A DNA stretch of 64,000 bases from Staphylococcus borealis (GTDB lineage: Bacteria > Bacillota > Bacilli > Staphylococcales > Staphylococcaceae): positions 1-64,000 of the forward strand of contig NZ_CUEE01000006.1 in assembly GCF_001224225.1 (NCBI RefSeq). The letters are read 5' to 3'. Each line of letters begins with the position of its first letter. Position 1 is the first letter of the stretch. Positions 29,341 to 40,829 of this stretch are shown in pieces. A program made the position numbers and the translations under genes. The notes below the pieces were generated by a model. That model was not told the DNA's origin, did not search any database, and saw nothing but the letters and a program-made list of their open reading frames with translations.

Positions 29341-29463
29341 GGGACCGGCAATGAATTTATTTTATTTCTAATTTTCTTCATCAATAAAATAGTTTGTATC
29401 CAGACAATGATTATCCAGTATTTCAAAATATATACTACTTATATTATGCGATTAATGAATAGA

Positions 29464-29712
29464 TTAATCTTCAAAATCGTACATCACTTCTTGTCCGTCC
29501 ACGACTTCTTGAATGCTTAAACTTTCAATATGATCAATGTTAATATAATGCGATTGTTGGCCCGTTTTTAAAAATAAATAAGCCAGTTCATCAAATTCAT
29601 CAATAAGACGTTGTACGCATGTATCATGATCAGGGCCATTTTGAAATGTTTTAAATTCAGTATAATTTTTACCAGACGTCGTTATGTATGTTAATAAAAA
29701 TGTACGTTTCAT
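29464..29712 (-). CDS. Conserved-looking small hypothetical protein
   Basis: 82 residues, acidic, no signal peptide or membrane segment. I recognise no domain. It sits 14 bp upstream of nothing on its own strand but directly follows the esterase gene at 29727 (14-bp gap), so it is probably the last gene of that unit. ORF quality and spacing support it as real. Confidence 0.65.
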   Translation of the reverse strand: MKRTFLLTYITTSGKNYTEFKTFQNGPDHDTCVQRLIDEFDELAYLFLKTGQQSHYINIDHIESLSIQEVVDGQEVMYDFED

Positions 29713-29726
29713 TCTTTACACTCCAT

Positions 29727-30458
29727 TTAGTTAGTCATAAAAAATTCTGCAATTTGTGATTCTACTTTATCACTACCCTCACCATGTGTCATAAGATGTT
29801 TACATAAAGGGTGAGGTGTTAAATCTTTATCTGCACTATTAATATGTTCATAAATATAATGTGCGCTATCTTGATAAGATTGTTCATCCTTTTCTCCATA
29901 AAGAATGCTTGCCGGTGTTGTAATATCGCCTAAATGAGCAGTAATATTTGAAATAAAATCTTTAAATACACGAACGCTAGGGCGATAGTCTTCTATATAA
30001 TTTAGCTGCGCCTGTGCGGCATCACCATCTACATTCATCAACTCATTCATGCGTTGTCCGTAACGTTCCATACGCCATACAATACCTGCTTCTTCCTTTT
30101 CACTTGGTGCGGACATAACTGCAATTTTGGCAACATCTACCGTTTCAGCTAATTTTAAAGTGAATAGACCGCCTAAAGATACGCCAGTTGCATAAATTGT
30201 GTCATATCCTGCATCTCTTAGGAATTGATAACCATCAAGGACATCATTCCACCAATCATGAACAGTATATTGTGTAAACTGGTCGAGTGGTAACCCGTGC
30301 CCTTTATAATTAGGTGCGTAACATGTGTAACCTTCATTATTAAGTGTCTGTGCTAATGGTTTAATATCACGAATTGTACCAGTAAATGAATGTAGCAATA
30401 ATACTGCTTCTTCGCGTGTCCCTTGCAAATGAATAGGACGTGGTGATTTTACTTTCAT
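29727..30458 (-). CDS. Carboxylesterase / alpha-beta hydrolase
   Basis: 243 residues. The nucleophile elbow is GVSLGG (Ser at about residue 93), the likely acid is the Asp in LYGEKDE (about 192), and the catalytic His is HGEGSDK (about 226). Length and order match the family of small monomeric carboxylesterases acting on short-chain esters. The oxyanion region is LLLHSFTGT (about 20-28). It is followed at 14 bp by the small gene at 29464. Confidence 0.88.
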   Translation of the reverse strand: MKVKSPRPIHLQGTREEAVLLLHSFTGTIRDIKPLAQTLNNEGYTCYAPNYKGHGLPLDQFTQYTVHDWWNDVLDGYQFLRDAGYDTIYATGVSLGGLFTLKLAETVDVAKIAVMSAPSEKEEAGIVWRMERYGQRMNELMNVDGDAAQAQLNYIEDYRPSVRVFKDFISNITAHLGDITTPASILYGEKDEQSYQDSAHYIYEHINSADKDLTPHPLCKHLMTHGEGSDKVESQIAEFFMTN

Positions 30459-30525
30459 TCTTAATCTCTCCTTATTTTAAAAATAAACACATAATGACAT
30501 TGCGCGTAGTCTTAAATGTGAAAAA

Positions 30526-31389
30526 TCATTCAACCCACTCGCTAAATTCCATATGAACGCGTTGTGCGAGGGATTTGCCTTGCTCATAACCCGCATTTCC
30601 TATTTTTAAGATGTTATTAGGATTATAAATGTTATCTCCAATTTCTGCTCTACTCTTACTATCTGGACTTATCACTAGAACATGACTATGTTCACGCAAT
30701 CGTTTAGCGTCATCAAATGCCCCCGGTATCATACCTAAGCCATCCGCTAACGGTGCCAATATAATGATACTATCAGCACCTTCTGCTAACATTGCGTTCG
30801 TAGGAGAAACCATGCCCCCATCAATCCAGTCACGATGATTCAAACGTATATGCGGCCAAATACCTGGTACTGCGCTACTTGCTGTCACAGCTTCTTCAAG
30901 TGTCACATCGCTATGTGAATGAAATGTAGTAACTTCACCTGTTTTAGCATTCATAGCGGTAATCTCTAAATTATCGTGCCACTCTACATCTCCTAAACGC
31001 TGTCGTATGGCTTGTTTACGTTTAGATAAATCGACACGAGAGGGTCTCGTATATATAATGTCTCCCATCATTTGCCCTACTTTTACAGCATCATCACGAC
31101 CTACAATAAAGGCATTCTGCCATAAACGATAAATATCTGAAGAAACCGTCGCCCGATCACTATCATCTCTGCGCTCATTTAATTCATAGTAATATGTGCG
31201 CATATCATCACCATTCGCCAGTACTGCCCCTACAAATGATCCTGCTGATGTGCCAATGATTCTATCTGCTAAATCTAAACTCACACCACTTTCAATCATT
31301 CCAGCTAAGACGCCTGATTCCCATGCAATCCCTGTAATACCGCCTCCACCAAGAACTAAAGTACATGCTTTATCTTTTGGCATTGCCAT
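30526..31389 (-). CDS. Patatin-like phospholipase
   Basis: 287 residues. The Gly-rich oxyanion loop GGGGITGIAWE (about 14-24), the nucleophile motif GTSAGSF (about 47-53) and the catalytic aspartate in DGGM (about 190-193) are all intact. These make a Ser-Asp dyad lipid acyl hydrolase. No secretion signal is seen, so it is probably cytoplasmic. It lies 26 bp downstream of a PAP2 phosphatase gene, suggesting a joint role in lipid turnover. Confidence 0.88.
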   Translation of the reverse strand: MAMPKDKACTLVLGGGGITGIAWESGVLAGMIESGVSLDLADRIIGTSAGSFVGAVLANGDDMRTYYYELNERRDDSDRATVSSDIYRLWQNAFIVGRDDAVKVGQMMGDIIYTRPSRVDLSKRKQAIRQRLGDVEWHDNLEITAMNAKTGEVTTFHSHSDVTLEEAVTASSAVPGIWPHIRLNHRDWIDGGMVSPTNAMLAEGADSIIILAPLADGLGMIPGAFDDAKRLREHSHVLVISPDSKSRAEIGDNIYNPNNILKIGNAGYEQGKSLAQRVHMEFSEWVE

Positions 31390-31415
31390 CTCCCCTTTGT
31401 TAAAAAGATGTTGTC

Positions 31416-32129
31416 CTATTCATTTTTATTAGATTTATGACGAAGATTAAGGTTAAACAGTGGTAATATCATTAAAAACAATGCTATCCACACCACAGCT
31501 AATGTCACACCTCCAACTACATCCGTTATATAATGCGCATGAAAATATAGTCGGCAACACAATACACCTATCCATACGATAATGGTTATAATACTGATTA
31601 TAATCTTGATAGCTTTAAACTTGATTAGTGGAATTAAGATAATGAGTAACATTAACGCAAGTAGCGTACTCGCATTAGAATGGCCACTTGGAAATGAATA
31701 ACCATGATCTCGCATCAAATGATTATATGGACGTGGTCTTTCAATTAGCTGTTTAATCAAATAATTTAATAACGTACCACTGGATACCGTTAAAAGCATC
31801 CAAATAGCTAGTTTAAAATGTTTAAATAATAAAATGATAGCTAAAAATAACGTGATATAGATAACAGATTTTACTTCTCCTATTTCAGCACAAAACGTCA
31901 TAAAATTATGCCAAAGGCCGTCACCAAATCTGCGTTCTGGTTCACCAAAATAATCGGTTAGCCAATGTAATGATCCTTTATCGATATATTGAACCATTAA
32001 TGTATCACGACTGACATTTATTGCTACAATAATAAAAATAATTAACCCAATCATGAACATAGGTACCGTCGTCATAGGTGATATTTCTCTTTTTTGTTTC
32101 ATCATACGTTCATCAGTCCCTAATTTCAT
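31416..32129 (-). CDS. PAP2-family membrane phosphatase
   Basis: 237 residues with about six membrane segments. The three-part phosphatase signature is visible: KQLIERPRP (about 122-130), YSFPSGHSNAS (about 141-151) and HAHYITDVVGG (about 190-200). Enzymes of this group remove phosphate from phosphatidic acid, phosphatidylglycerol phosphate or undecaprenyl pyrophosphate; which one cannot be told. It starts about 36 bp after a GNAT gene on the same strand and precedes the patatin. Confidence 0.88.
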   Translation of the reverse strand: MKLGTDERMMKQKREISPMTTVPMFMIGLIIFIIVAINVSRDTLMVQYIDKGSLHWLTDYFGEPERRFGDGLWHNFMTFCAEIGEVKSVIYITLFLAIILLFKHFKLAIWMLLTVSSGTLLNYLIKQLIERPRPYNHLMRDHGYSFPSGHSNASTLLALMLLIILIPLIKFKAIKIIISIITIIVWIGVLCCRLYFHAHYITDVVGGVTLAVVWIALFLMILPLFNLNLRHKSNKNE

Positions 32130-32165
32130 TGTTTTCTGTAATTCACAGTCATTTAATTCACTACA

Positions 32166-32867
32166 TTAAAAGTCATTTAAATGTTTAATTTGTTGTCCAT
32201 CCTTATTGAAATTAGACGGTGCAAGCCAATGTTCGAATCTTAATTTCACATCTGGCCACTCGCTATCTAACATTGAGAACCAAGCCGTATCACGATTACG
32301 ACCTTTACAAATATTAGAATGTCTAAATAATCCTTCGTATGTAAAGCCAAATCGTTGTGCAGCATGCTTAGAAGGCGCATTTAAATTATCACATTTCCAT
32401 TCATATCGTCTGTAACCTAATTGTTCAAATACATATTTTGCTAACAAATATTGAACTTCTGTAGCTACACGTGTTTGCTGTAATTGATTAGAACAAATGA
32501 TATTGCCCACTTCTATCGATCCTTGTTCTGGATTTATGCGCATCAATGCCACAATACCTAGAGGTTTGCACTGCACCTTATCTATAATCGTAAAGAAATA
32601 TTTATCTTCACTATCAATCAGTTGGTTAATGTATTGTTCAAATTCCGACTTAGAATCAAAAGGGCCTTCATAAAGGTACGTCCAAATGTGTCTTGATTCA
32701 ACATCACATAGCACGTCATACAAATCATCTGTGTGATGACTATTTAACTTTGCTAAACTACCATAATGCCCTTCTAATAATTGTTTATTAGGAAAGGGCG
32801 GCGTCACAAAATCATCTAATGCTTCTCCAATTGGTTGCTTAAATTCATTTACGCGCATCACTTTCAA
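32166..32867 (-). CDS. GNAT acetyltransferase (RimJ/RimL type)
   Basis: 233 residues, of the longer RimJ/RimL subclass. The central part shows GIVALMRINPEQGSIEVGNI and the C-terminal part YRRYEWKCDNLNAPSKHAAQ followed by RFGFTYEGLFR, typical of enzymes acetylating protein N-termini or small amines. Substrate unknown. First gene of a possible GNAT-PAP2-patatin unit on the minus strand. Confidence 0.85.
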   Translation of the reverse strand: MKVMRVNEFKQPIGEALDDFVTPPFPNKQLLEGHYGSLAKLNSHHTDDLYDVLCDVESRHIWTYLYEGPFDSKSEFEQYINQLIDSEDKYFFTIIDKVQCKPLGIVALMRINPEQGSIEVGNIICSNQLQQTRVATEVQYLLAKYVFEQLGYRRYEWKCDNLNAPSKHAAQRFGFTYEGLFRHSNICKGRNRDTAWFSMLDSEWPDVKLRFEHWLAPSNFNKDGQQIKHLNDF

Positions 32868-32976
32868 CTCCTAGATTACCTTTGTGTAAATTGTACACTA
32901 AACCACTAAAATAATCTCTTAATTAGAAATTATAAAATATAAATGAATCATGCATCCATTAACCTTTACATAAATG

Positions 32977-33026
32977 AAAAGTACCCTGAAGGTCAGTTTC
33001 TATTGCTGACTAGATAGGGTACTTTT
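32977..33026 (-). terminator. Terminator after the mps operon
   Basis: The outer arms AAAAGTACCCT/AGGGTACTTTT enclose a second pair GTCAG/CTGAC. It lies 34 bp after the mpsC stop. Confidence 0.85.
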
Positions 33027-33059
33027 CTAAATTTATATTACAATGCTTGTTGTTGAATA

Positions 33060-33422
33060 TTAAAGTTGCTTTTCCAAATTAGTATCTAGTTTAAATACAA
33101 TCACACGTTCACCTGTAATCGTACTTAAATCACTATGGAAACTACTTACACTAACCCCAGTAATATCTAAGATTAATTGCATCAAATCGTCTTGACCGGA
33201 TTCCACAAGTTCTGAACGCGTACGTTTAATGTTAAGTAAACCTTCTTGCGTTTTACATACTCTATACTCGGCTGGTGTTAATACGCCTTGCAAATTGACG
33301 ATAATCATATCGCGTAATATATCCGTTTTTACTGAGAGTGAGCCACGTCCGAGAAAGTCCTTTTCCCATTGCGTAATTGCTTTACTAATTTCTGCCTCAT
33401 AAGCACCTTTAGATTTAGCCAT
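33060..33422 (-). CDS. mpsC: MpsC / DUF2294 family protein
   Basis: 120 residues, soluble, with the DUF2294 pattern (AKSKGAYEAEISKAITQWEK, then GRGSLSVKTDILRDMIIV and the C-terminal SFHSDLSTITGERVIVF). In S. aureus the third gene of mpsABC encodes such a protein and is part of the bicarbonate-uptake locus, though its exact role is less clear. It follows mpsB by about 70 bp. Confidence 0.82.
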   Translation of the reverse strand: MAKSKGAYEAEISKAITQWEKDFLGRGSLSVKTDILRDMIIVNLQGVLTPAEYRVCKTQEGLLNIKRTRSELVESGQDDLMQLILDITGVSVSSFHSDLSTITGERVIVFKLDTNLEKQL

Positions 33423-33491
33423 GATTAATCTTTTATCTCCTATTGATTGATTAACCTTATTTTATCATTTTTTTCGGAAAAACCGAACTCC

Positions 33492-36077
<2,586 letters not shown>

Positions 36078-37577
36078 TTATAAATATTTTTTTAAATAGT
36101 TCGGATGACTTTCAACCGATTTAAATTTTGCTTCCCCAATTTTCACAAGCCATAAATATACTTTAGCAAAAGCTGTTGACGAACGACGACGTGCTACCCA
36201 AATGCTAAAGATACTACCTAATACTAGAATGGCAATACAAATGATCACGCTAATGAATGGTGGGTGTGGCGCAACCATATATACACTACTTAAAATATTG
36301 ACAAATACGTCATGCGTCACAACATAAACAAGCGCTACAATGATGAGCATTGCGATGCCAATCATCCTACCCATCATTCCTCTATTTAGCGCAACCATCT
36401 GATTCCACGATACAGATAAAGACCATGCTAAAATAAATGCACTAATTAATGTATAAGGTGTGTGCGAACTTGTTAAAAAGAAAATAACTGCAATAACAAT
36501 TGCTAATGTTCTCCCTAACACTGTCCAAGCATAAGAACGTTTAACATTAGGTGGTGTTGGAATATTAAAACGTTTAACAATTGATCCTGATTGTAAGAAT
36601 AGCGTTGCTTTGAAGACGCCATGTAAAACCAAATGAATAATCGCAGCAGAATAAACACCTAACGCACATTGTACAAGCATAAAGCCCATTTGGCTCATTG
36701 TTGAACCTACAAGCTGTCTTTTATAATCAACATGCACCAAGCTAATTCCTGAACCGATAAGTACAGAAATACTTGAAATAACAAGTAATAACGTTAAGGC
36801 AATACTATTATCAAACACAGGTGAAAAACGCGTTAAAATGATGCCACCTGCATTTACAATACCAGCATGCATAATTGCAGAAACAGGTGTGGGTGCTACA
36901 ACAGATTCAATTAACCAGCTTTGGAATGGATACTGTGCTGCTGGAATAATAACTGCAATAACGAGTAATAAATCTACAATTAATTTCAGTCCATAACTCA
37001 TTGCAACATCATAATCTTGTGATGGGTCGATCACCCAATCGCCTGTACCAATATAAAATACAACGACAGCTAAAAGTAATGCTACCCAACCAATGATAAA
37101 TGATCGTGCTGAAACCTTTGCTGCTTCAGCTGGTACTTTCCATGAACGATTGAGTCGAATCAGTTGCGTTAAACAAAATAATGTCAATCCCCAACAAATA
37201 ACCATTAAACGTAAATCATTACTTAGCCAACCTACAGACGCAAATACCGTTGTAAATGTGTATAACGGGAAGTATTTACGATAATTACGATCACCTAATA
37301 AGTAACGTGTAGAGAATTTTTGAATTATAAACCCTAAAGCGAGTACAAAGGCACCTACTAACCAAGCTAATTTGTCTGGAGCAAAGATGCCTACGATATC
37401 TCTGCCATTAATAGTGATTAAGCCAATTACTCCTACAATGACAGGTAATAGAAGTAAAGTTAAATGTAAACGTATGTATTTTACAGGAACCGATGGCACT
37501 AAAAAAATCAAGCCACTTAACACTGCAATGACAAGCGTTACGAAAAATAATGTTAGTAAAAAACCTGAACTTAACAT
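36078..37577 (-). CDS. mpsA: Proton-conducting membrane subunit DabB / MpsA (NuoL/NdhF-like)
   Basis: 499 residues with about 13 membrane segments of the NuoL/MrpA antiporter family. The lysine-bearing helix and SAIMHAGIVNAGGIIL (about 233-248) are typical. It is the ion-translocating partner of DabA/MpsB and not a true complex I subunit, because no other nuo genes are near. GGAGGAG precedes the ATG. A promoter and terminator-like hairpin lie upstream (37641-37896), suggesting leader control. Confidence 0.93.
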   Translation of the reverse strand: MLSSGFLLTLFFVTLVIAVLSGLIFLVPSVPVKYIRLHLTLLLLPVIVGVIGLITINGRDIVGIFAPDKLAWLVGAFVLALGFIIQKFSTRYLLGDRNYRKYFPLYTFTTVFASVGWLSNDLRLMVICWGLTLFCLTQLIRLNRSWKVPAEAAKVSARSFIIGWVALLLAVVVFYIGTGDWVIDPSQDYDVAMSYGLKLIVDLLLVIAVIIPAAQYPFQSWLIESVVAPTPVSAIMHAGIVNAGGIILTRFSPVFDNSIALTLLLVISSISVLIGSGISLVHVDYKRQLVGSTMSQMGFMLVQCALGVYSAAIIHLVLHGVFKATLFLQSGSIVKRFNIPTPPNVKRSYAWTVLGRTLAIVIAVIFFLTSSHTPYTLISAFILAWSLSVSWNQMVALNRGMMGRMIGIAMLIIVALVYVVTHDVFVNILSSVYMVAPHPPFISVIICIAILVLGSIFSIWVARRRSSTAFAKVYLWLVKIGEAKFKSVESHPNYLKKYL

Positions 37578-37640
37578 TGCCGCTCCTCCATGTCTTCAAT
37601 CTATCTCATTAAAAAAGTTCCCTTATACTATTAACAATAT

Positions 37641-37706
37641 AAGAAAAAACCTACAATAGTCTAGTTTTATCCTTAGATATCAGATATTTACTAACTATTG
37701 TAGGTT
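37641..37706 (-). terminator. Terminator-like hairpin in front of mpsA (attenuator candidate)
   Basis: Perfect 13-bp arms AACCTACAATAGT (37648-37660) and ACTATTGTAGGTT (37694-37706) with a 33-nt loop, followed on the minus strand by a T-run. It stands 64 bp upstream of the mpsA start and downstream of a strong promoter on the same strand. Confidence 0.7.
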
Positions 37707-37861
37707 TCTATGAGAACTCATTTACTTAATATGTATAAATGCTCTTTCAAGCTACCTTATATGTATCATCAACCATATGTCTCATCCTTCAATTGAACAA
37801 TGAGTACTGCGTACCCTTGCACAACTGCTTGATAAAGACCTATGTAAAAATTCAGCACAAT
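37641..37861 (-). ncRNA. Candidate small RNA or regulatory leader upstream of mpsABC
   Basis: A strong minus-strand promoter (37868-37896) would begin a transcript at about 37861 that meets the intrinsic terminator at about 37641, giving an RNA of about 220 nt. Occasional read-through would reach mpsA. Small internal dyads are seen (GTACGCAGTAC, ATGAGTTCTCAT). No known riboswitch or T-box motif was recognised. Confidence 0.45.
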
Positions 37862-37867
37862 ACATAC

Positions 37868-37896
37868 AATATAAAAAATTATTGCTAAAAAGTCAA
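37868..37896 (-). promoter_or_regulatory. Promoter of the mpsABC leader
   Basis: On the minus strand, -35 TTGACT (37891-37896), 17-bp spacer, -10 TATATT (37868-37873). Confidence 0.65.
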
Positions 37897-38059
37897 TCTA
37901 TTAACGTATTCGAAGGGTATTTCGTTTATCCAATATTAATATCGACCTTTAATCATTCAGATAGGCATGATTTATCGTTACTAATTGTCTGAAATCTAAC
38001 GAATACGAAACGCTTTCATTGAGTTAGGAACTATCGCCCACAGATATTCAAAGTCACGT

Positions 38060-38065
38060 TATACT
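38060..38065 (+). promoter_or_regulatory. Probable -10 element of the PSM gene
   Basis: TATACT lies about 32 bp before the PSM start codon. No good -35 hexamer stands 17 bp upstream (CCCACA region), which would fit an activator-dependent promoter; PSM genes in S. aureus are activated directly by AgrA. Confidence 0.4.
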
Positions 38066-38096
38066 TTATTTAACATTTAATAAGGAGGTACTCAAA

Positions 38097-38159
38097 ATGG
38101 GAATCATTTCTGGTATTATTGAACTTGTTAAATTCATCATCGACTTAACTAAAAAATAA
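38097..38159 (+). CDS. Phenol-soluble modulin, alpha type (20 residues)
   Basis: The peptide starts MGIISGIIELVK and ends IIDLTKK. An alternating pattern of Ile/Val/Leu/Phe with Glu, Lys and Asp gives one amphipathic helix, and no signal peptide is present, as expected for PSMs exported by the Pmt transporter. The start MGII(S/A)GII matches the S. aureus PSM-alpha peptides. AAGGAGG stands seven bases before the ATG and a strong terminator follows. It lies next to mpsA, exactly where S. aureus has its psm-alpha cluster, but as a single gene. Likely cytolytic or surfactant. Confidence 0.88.
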   Translation: MGIISGIIELVKFIIDLTKK

Positions 38160-38194
38160 GTCTCGCATAACGCACATAAACATTCCATATAAAA

Positions 38195-38228
38195 AAGAGT
38201 GAAATCGAATGATTTCACTCTTTTTTTT
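38195..38228 (+). terminator. Terminator of the PSM gene
   Basis: The stem GAGTGAAATC/GATTTCACTC is followed by a run of eight T. Confidence 0.92.
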
Positions 38229-38229
38229 G

Positions 38230-38590
38230 CGTTAATAAACAAAACGCTCAATCTCTATATGGATAAAGATTGAACGTCAGTGGATAAAATGAATTTATTT
38301 TGTTTAACTATAAAGTAACATATTTTAACGGTCATGCATGTAACAATTTTGTGAAACCGCTTAAAAATATTTTAAAAAACCTCTTATAATTATCGATTTA
38401 ATTAATATTTAGTGAATTTTTCTTAATAATATCTTCATTTCAGAACAATACACATAAATTTAGGGTAATAGTGAATCAAATACTAGAGATGTACATCATC
38501 AGATATGTTGTGATTAATACATAATCAGATTATCTTCATTGACTAACGCAATCACCGTTTATGGTGACGAACGAATCGGATTCGTATCTT
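38230..38590. other. Gene-free stretch between PSM and next acetyltransferase
   Basis: No reading frame with a ribosome-binding site is seen on either strand. Small dyads are present (CAATCT ... AGATTG at about 38249-38272; GTCACCATAAACGGTGAT reverse of 38552-38569). No further PSM copy was found. Confidence 0.5.
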
Positions 38591-38597
38591 TAGACAA

Positions 38598-38639
38598 GGG
38601 GGATTGGGACAGAATTCTTTTAAATTCGTCGTCCCAGAC
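38598..38639 (+). repeat. Dispersed repeat copy 6 (module A only)
   Basis: GATTGGGACAGAATTC and AAATTCGTCGTCCCAG form one hairpin. No module B follows. Confidence 0.8.
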
Positions 38640-38702
38640 TATAGTATTAATACCTTTATCACTTTGATATAACCTATTAAACATTTAAAGTTGGTGTCTA
38701 CT

Positions 38703-39131
38703 ATGATTGAACATTTAAAAAAGAAAAATCGCAAAACAATAAAAGTATTAGGCAATATTTGGCTTAATGCAAATTTAGATACACATACCTTTATTGATAG
38801 TTTTTATTGGATAGACAACTATACTACTGTACTTGACGCTCTTAAGGATGCTGAGGTTTACGTTTATAAAAATGGTAAGGACATTGTCGCATTTTGCGGG
38901 CTTAATGACACTTACATAGCCGGCTTGTTTGTAAAAGAAGAATTTCGAGACCAAGGGATTGGGCATGCACTCATTAAGCATTTACAATCTGAATATGATT
39001 ATTTATCTTTAAAAGTATTTGAAGAAAACCATCGCGCCGTTCATTTTTATACGGATTTAGGTTTCATAAAAATCGACGCCAATATTGATAAAACAAACCA
39101 TACTGAATTATTAATGGCATGGAAGAAGTAA
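38703..39131 (+). CDS. GNAT family N-acetyltransferase
   Basis: About 142 residues from the ATG at 38703. The acetyl-CoA loop is EEFRDQGIGHALIKHLQSEY, followed by LKVFEENHRAVHFYTDLGF, the standard GNAT end. The substrate is unknown. It converges on a second GNAT gene at 39138, with only 6 bp between their stop codons. Confidence 0.85.
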   Translation: MIEHLKKKNRKTIKVLGNIWLNANLDTHTFIDSFYWIDNYTTVLDALKDAEVYVYKNGKDIVAFCGLNDTYIAGLFVKEEFRDQGIGHALIKHLQSEYDYLSLKVFEENHRAVHFYTDLGFIKIDANIDKTNHTELLMAWKK

Positions 39132-39137
39132 AACCAT

Positions 39138-39569
39138 TTACAATTTAAGATGCACGATTGGATAATCCCTACCTTGTCCATCCTTTGCAGATTCATCATA
39201 TTTTATGAATCCATTCTTGCGATAAAATGCCAAGGCACCGGGGTTATCTTTGTTTACATCCACATACCTAACATTATGGTCTCGAATTAAACTTTGAAGT
39301 ATTGCCGTGCCATACCCCTGTTTAAAATACTTAGGATCTAAAAATAACATTTCTAAATTTGAATCATGAGTCCCGGAAAAGCCAATGATGTCGTTCCCGT
39401 CGAACCATAAATATGCTTCAACATATGGAAAATAGGTTGGTATTTCCTTTTTAAGTGCGATTCTATCCTTCTCTTTTAAAAAGTGGTGTGTCGCGACAAC
39501 TGAACGTTCCCAAATATCTACTGCTCTGGGATAATCCTTTTTATGTAGTTCAATTTTACTTAATCTCAT
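39138..39569 (-). CDS. GNAT family N-acetyltransferase
   Basis: 143 residues. Motif A is FLDPKYFKQGYGTAILQSLI (about 76-95) and motif B VDVNKDNPGALAFYRKNGFI (about 103-122). It is only distantly similar to its convergent neighbour in sequence. The substrate is unknown. The terminator directly upstream (39586-39627) shields it from transcription from the island. Confidence 0.85.
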   Translation of the reverse strand: MRLSKIELHKKDYPRAVDIWERSVVATHHFLKEKDRIALKKEIPTYFPYVEAYLWFDGNDIIGFSGTHDSNLEMLFLDPKYFKQGYGTAILQSLIRDHNVRYVDVNKDNPGALAFYRKNGFIKYDESAKDGQGRDYPIVHLKL

Positions 39570-39585
39570 TTTTTAACCTCTCATA

Positions 39586-39627
39586 TTAAAAAAGGCTAGA
39601 AACCTTATTATGAAGGTGTTTCTAGCC
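39586..39627 (-). terminator. Terminator at the left border of the island
   Basis: The stem GGCTAGAAACACCTTC with its partner (39594-39627), followed on the minus strand by TTTTTT. It stops leftward transcription from the island before the acetyltransferase. Confidence 0.8.
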
Positions 39628-39636
39628 TATACTTAT

Positions 39637-39649
39637 TTGTTGACTCTTA
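39637..39649. repeat. 13-bp direct repeat, candidate left attachment site
   Basis: TTGTTGACTCTTA here and at 45385-45397, in the same orientation, the second copy beginning 2 bp after the integrase stop codon. They enclose all mobile-element genes. The bases next to it (CTCCCACTCAATCAT) also resemble the 3' end of guaA (12 of 16 positions). Confidence 0.55.
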
Positions 39650-39781
39650 CTCCCACTCAATCATAAATTTTATTTTATACAATAGCATATTCTTTCAAAA
39701 AGGGTTTATATCAGTAGTTATAGCTACTCAATAATCAAATTGAAATTCATAGCCTTGCTCTTTGTTGCAATGAATCGCCCT

Positions 39782-40511
39782 TTATTTGCCCCTTAATTTC
39801 TTTTTAATAAGTAAAATAATTTTTTTTACGAAATCTTTTTTAGTGAAAATTAAAAATAGTTCTTTAATTATTAAAATCATTCCAATTAGAATTATAACAA
39901 AAAATATGATTGTACTTAATGTTTCCATTTTTTTAGGAAATAATCCAAATAATATAAAAAGCATAAAGTAAAAAATAACAATCACATAGCTTACAAACAT
40001 ACAAAGATCTTTAACGTCTTCTCTGAAATTTATTCCATTTTCTGTTATAGGCTTACTGGTACCTACTTTCCTCAAACTTGTCATCAATCCATAAAAAGAT
40101 GGAATTAGCCCTCCACCTATAAACGTGATTAAACTAGTAATAAAAGCGCCTAATAAATAACTATTATTTTTTAATAAATCTAATAAATTTTTTTTATCAG
40201 TATTTCCTTCCACCATTATTGTAAAAAATAATAATAAACAAAATGCTAAAAAATTTAGAAATAAGGATCCATATAAAGTAATATTTGACCAAAGTAAAAA
40301 AGCCTTATTTTCACCTATTAACTCATTTTCCATACTTTGATTTTCTTTGTCGATTTCATAACGTTCTATTATTATGTCCTTATTTTTTAATTTGCTTGTT
40401 ATAATAATATATCTGTTTATTGTTTTTTACTTTTACTATCTCTATTGTACTTTTACAACTAGTATCTCCGATTATATTATTAGACTGCTCTATATTTTTA
40501 TCATCATTCAT
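39782..40511 (-). pseudogene. Four-helix membrane protein of the island, apparently frameshifted near its start
   Basis: A 183-residue ORF (39782-40333) has four membrane segments (about 12-40, 57-80, 110-133, 140-165) and a Lys-rich tail. Its frame is open upstream (RYIIITSKLKNKDIIIERYE) to a run of A near 40420, where a second frame (40380-40511, MNDDKNIEQSNNIIGDTSCK) with AGGAGAAT ribosome-binding site joins. One base lost or gained would give a protein of about 240 residues. Position between small terminase and attachment site is a usual cargo site in PICIs. No known domain. Confidence 0.55.
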
Positions 40512-40829
40512 TTATTATTCTCCTCATAACTTTATTATTATGATTATATTTTAACTAATTATGTAATTATAAAATTAAACTCAATAATAATCCAATTAAT
40601 TTTGAATTATGCTAATTTAAACAAAATAAACGCTAAACCAATTAAGATTTAACGCTTATAATTTGTTACAATGTATATACTAGGTATTTTTTATTATATT
40701 ACATTACTTTTTTTAATATCATACACTTCCATATTTAACTATCTATTGGGATAAATAAATATCCTTTCATCATTTAGTTTTACTGATGGTACTATGCGTC
40801 TATCTACACCATTTCTCGCAATCATTAAA

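Noticed and set aside
36078..37577. Complex I subunit (NdhF/NuoL)
   Set aside because: The family is shared, but pairing with a DUF2309 protein and absence of other nuo genes identify it as the DabB/MpsA bicarbonate-uptake subunit.
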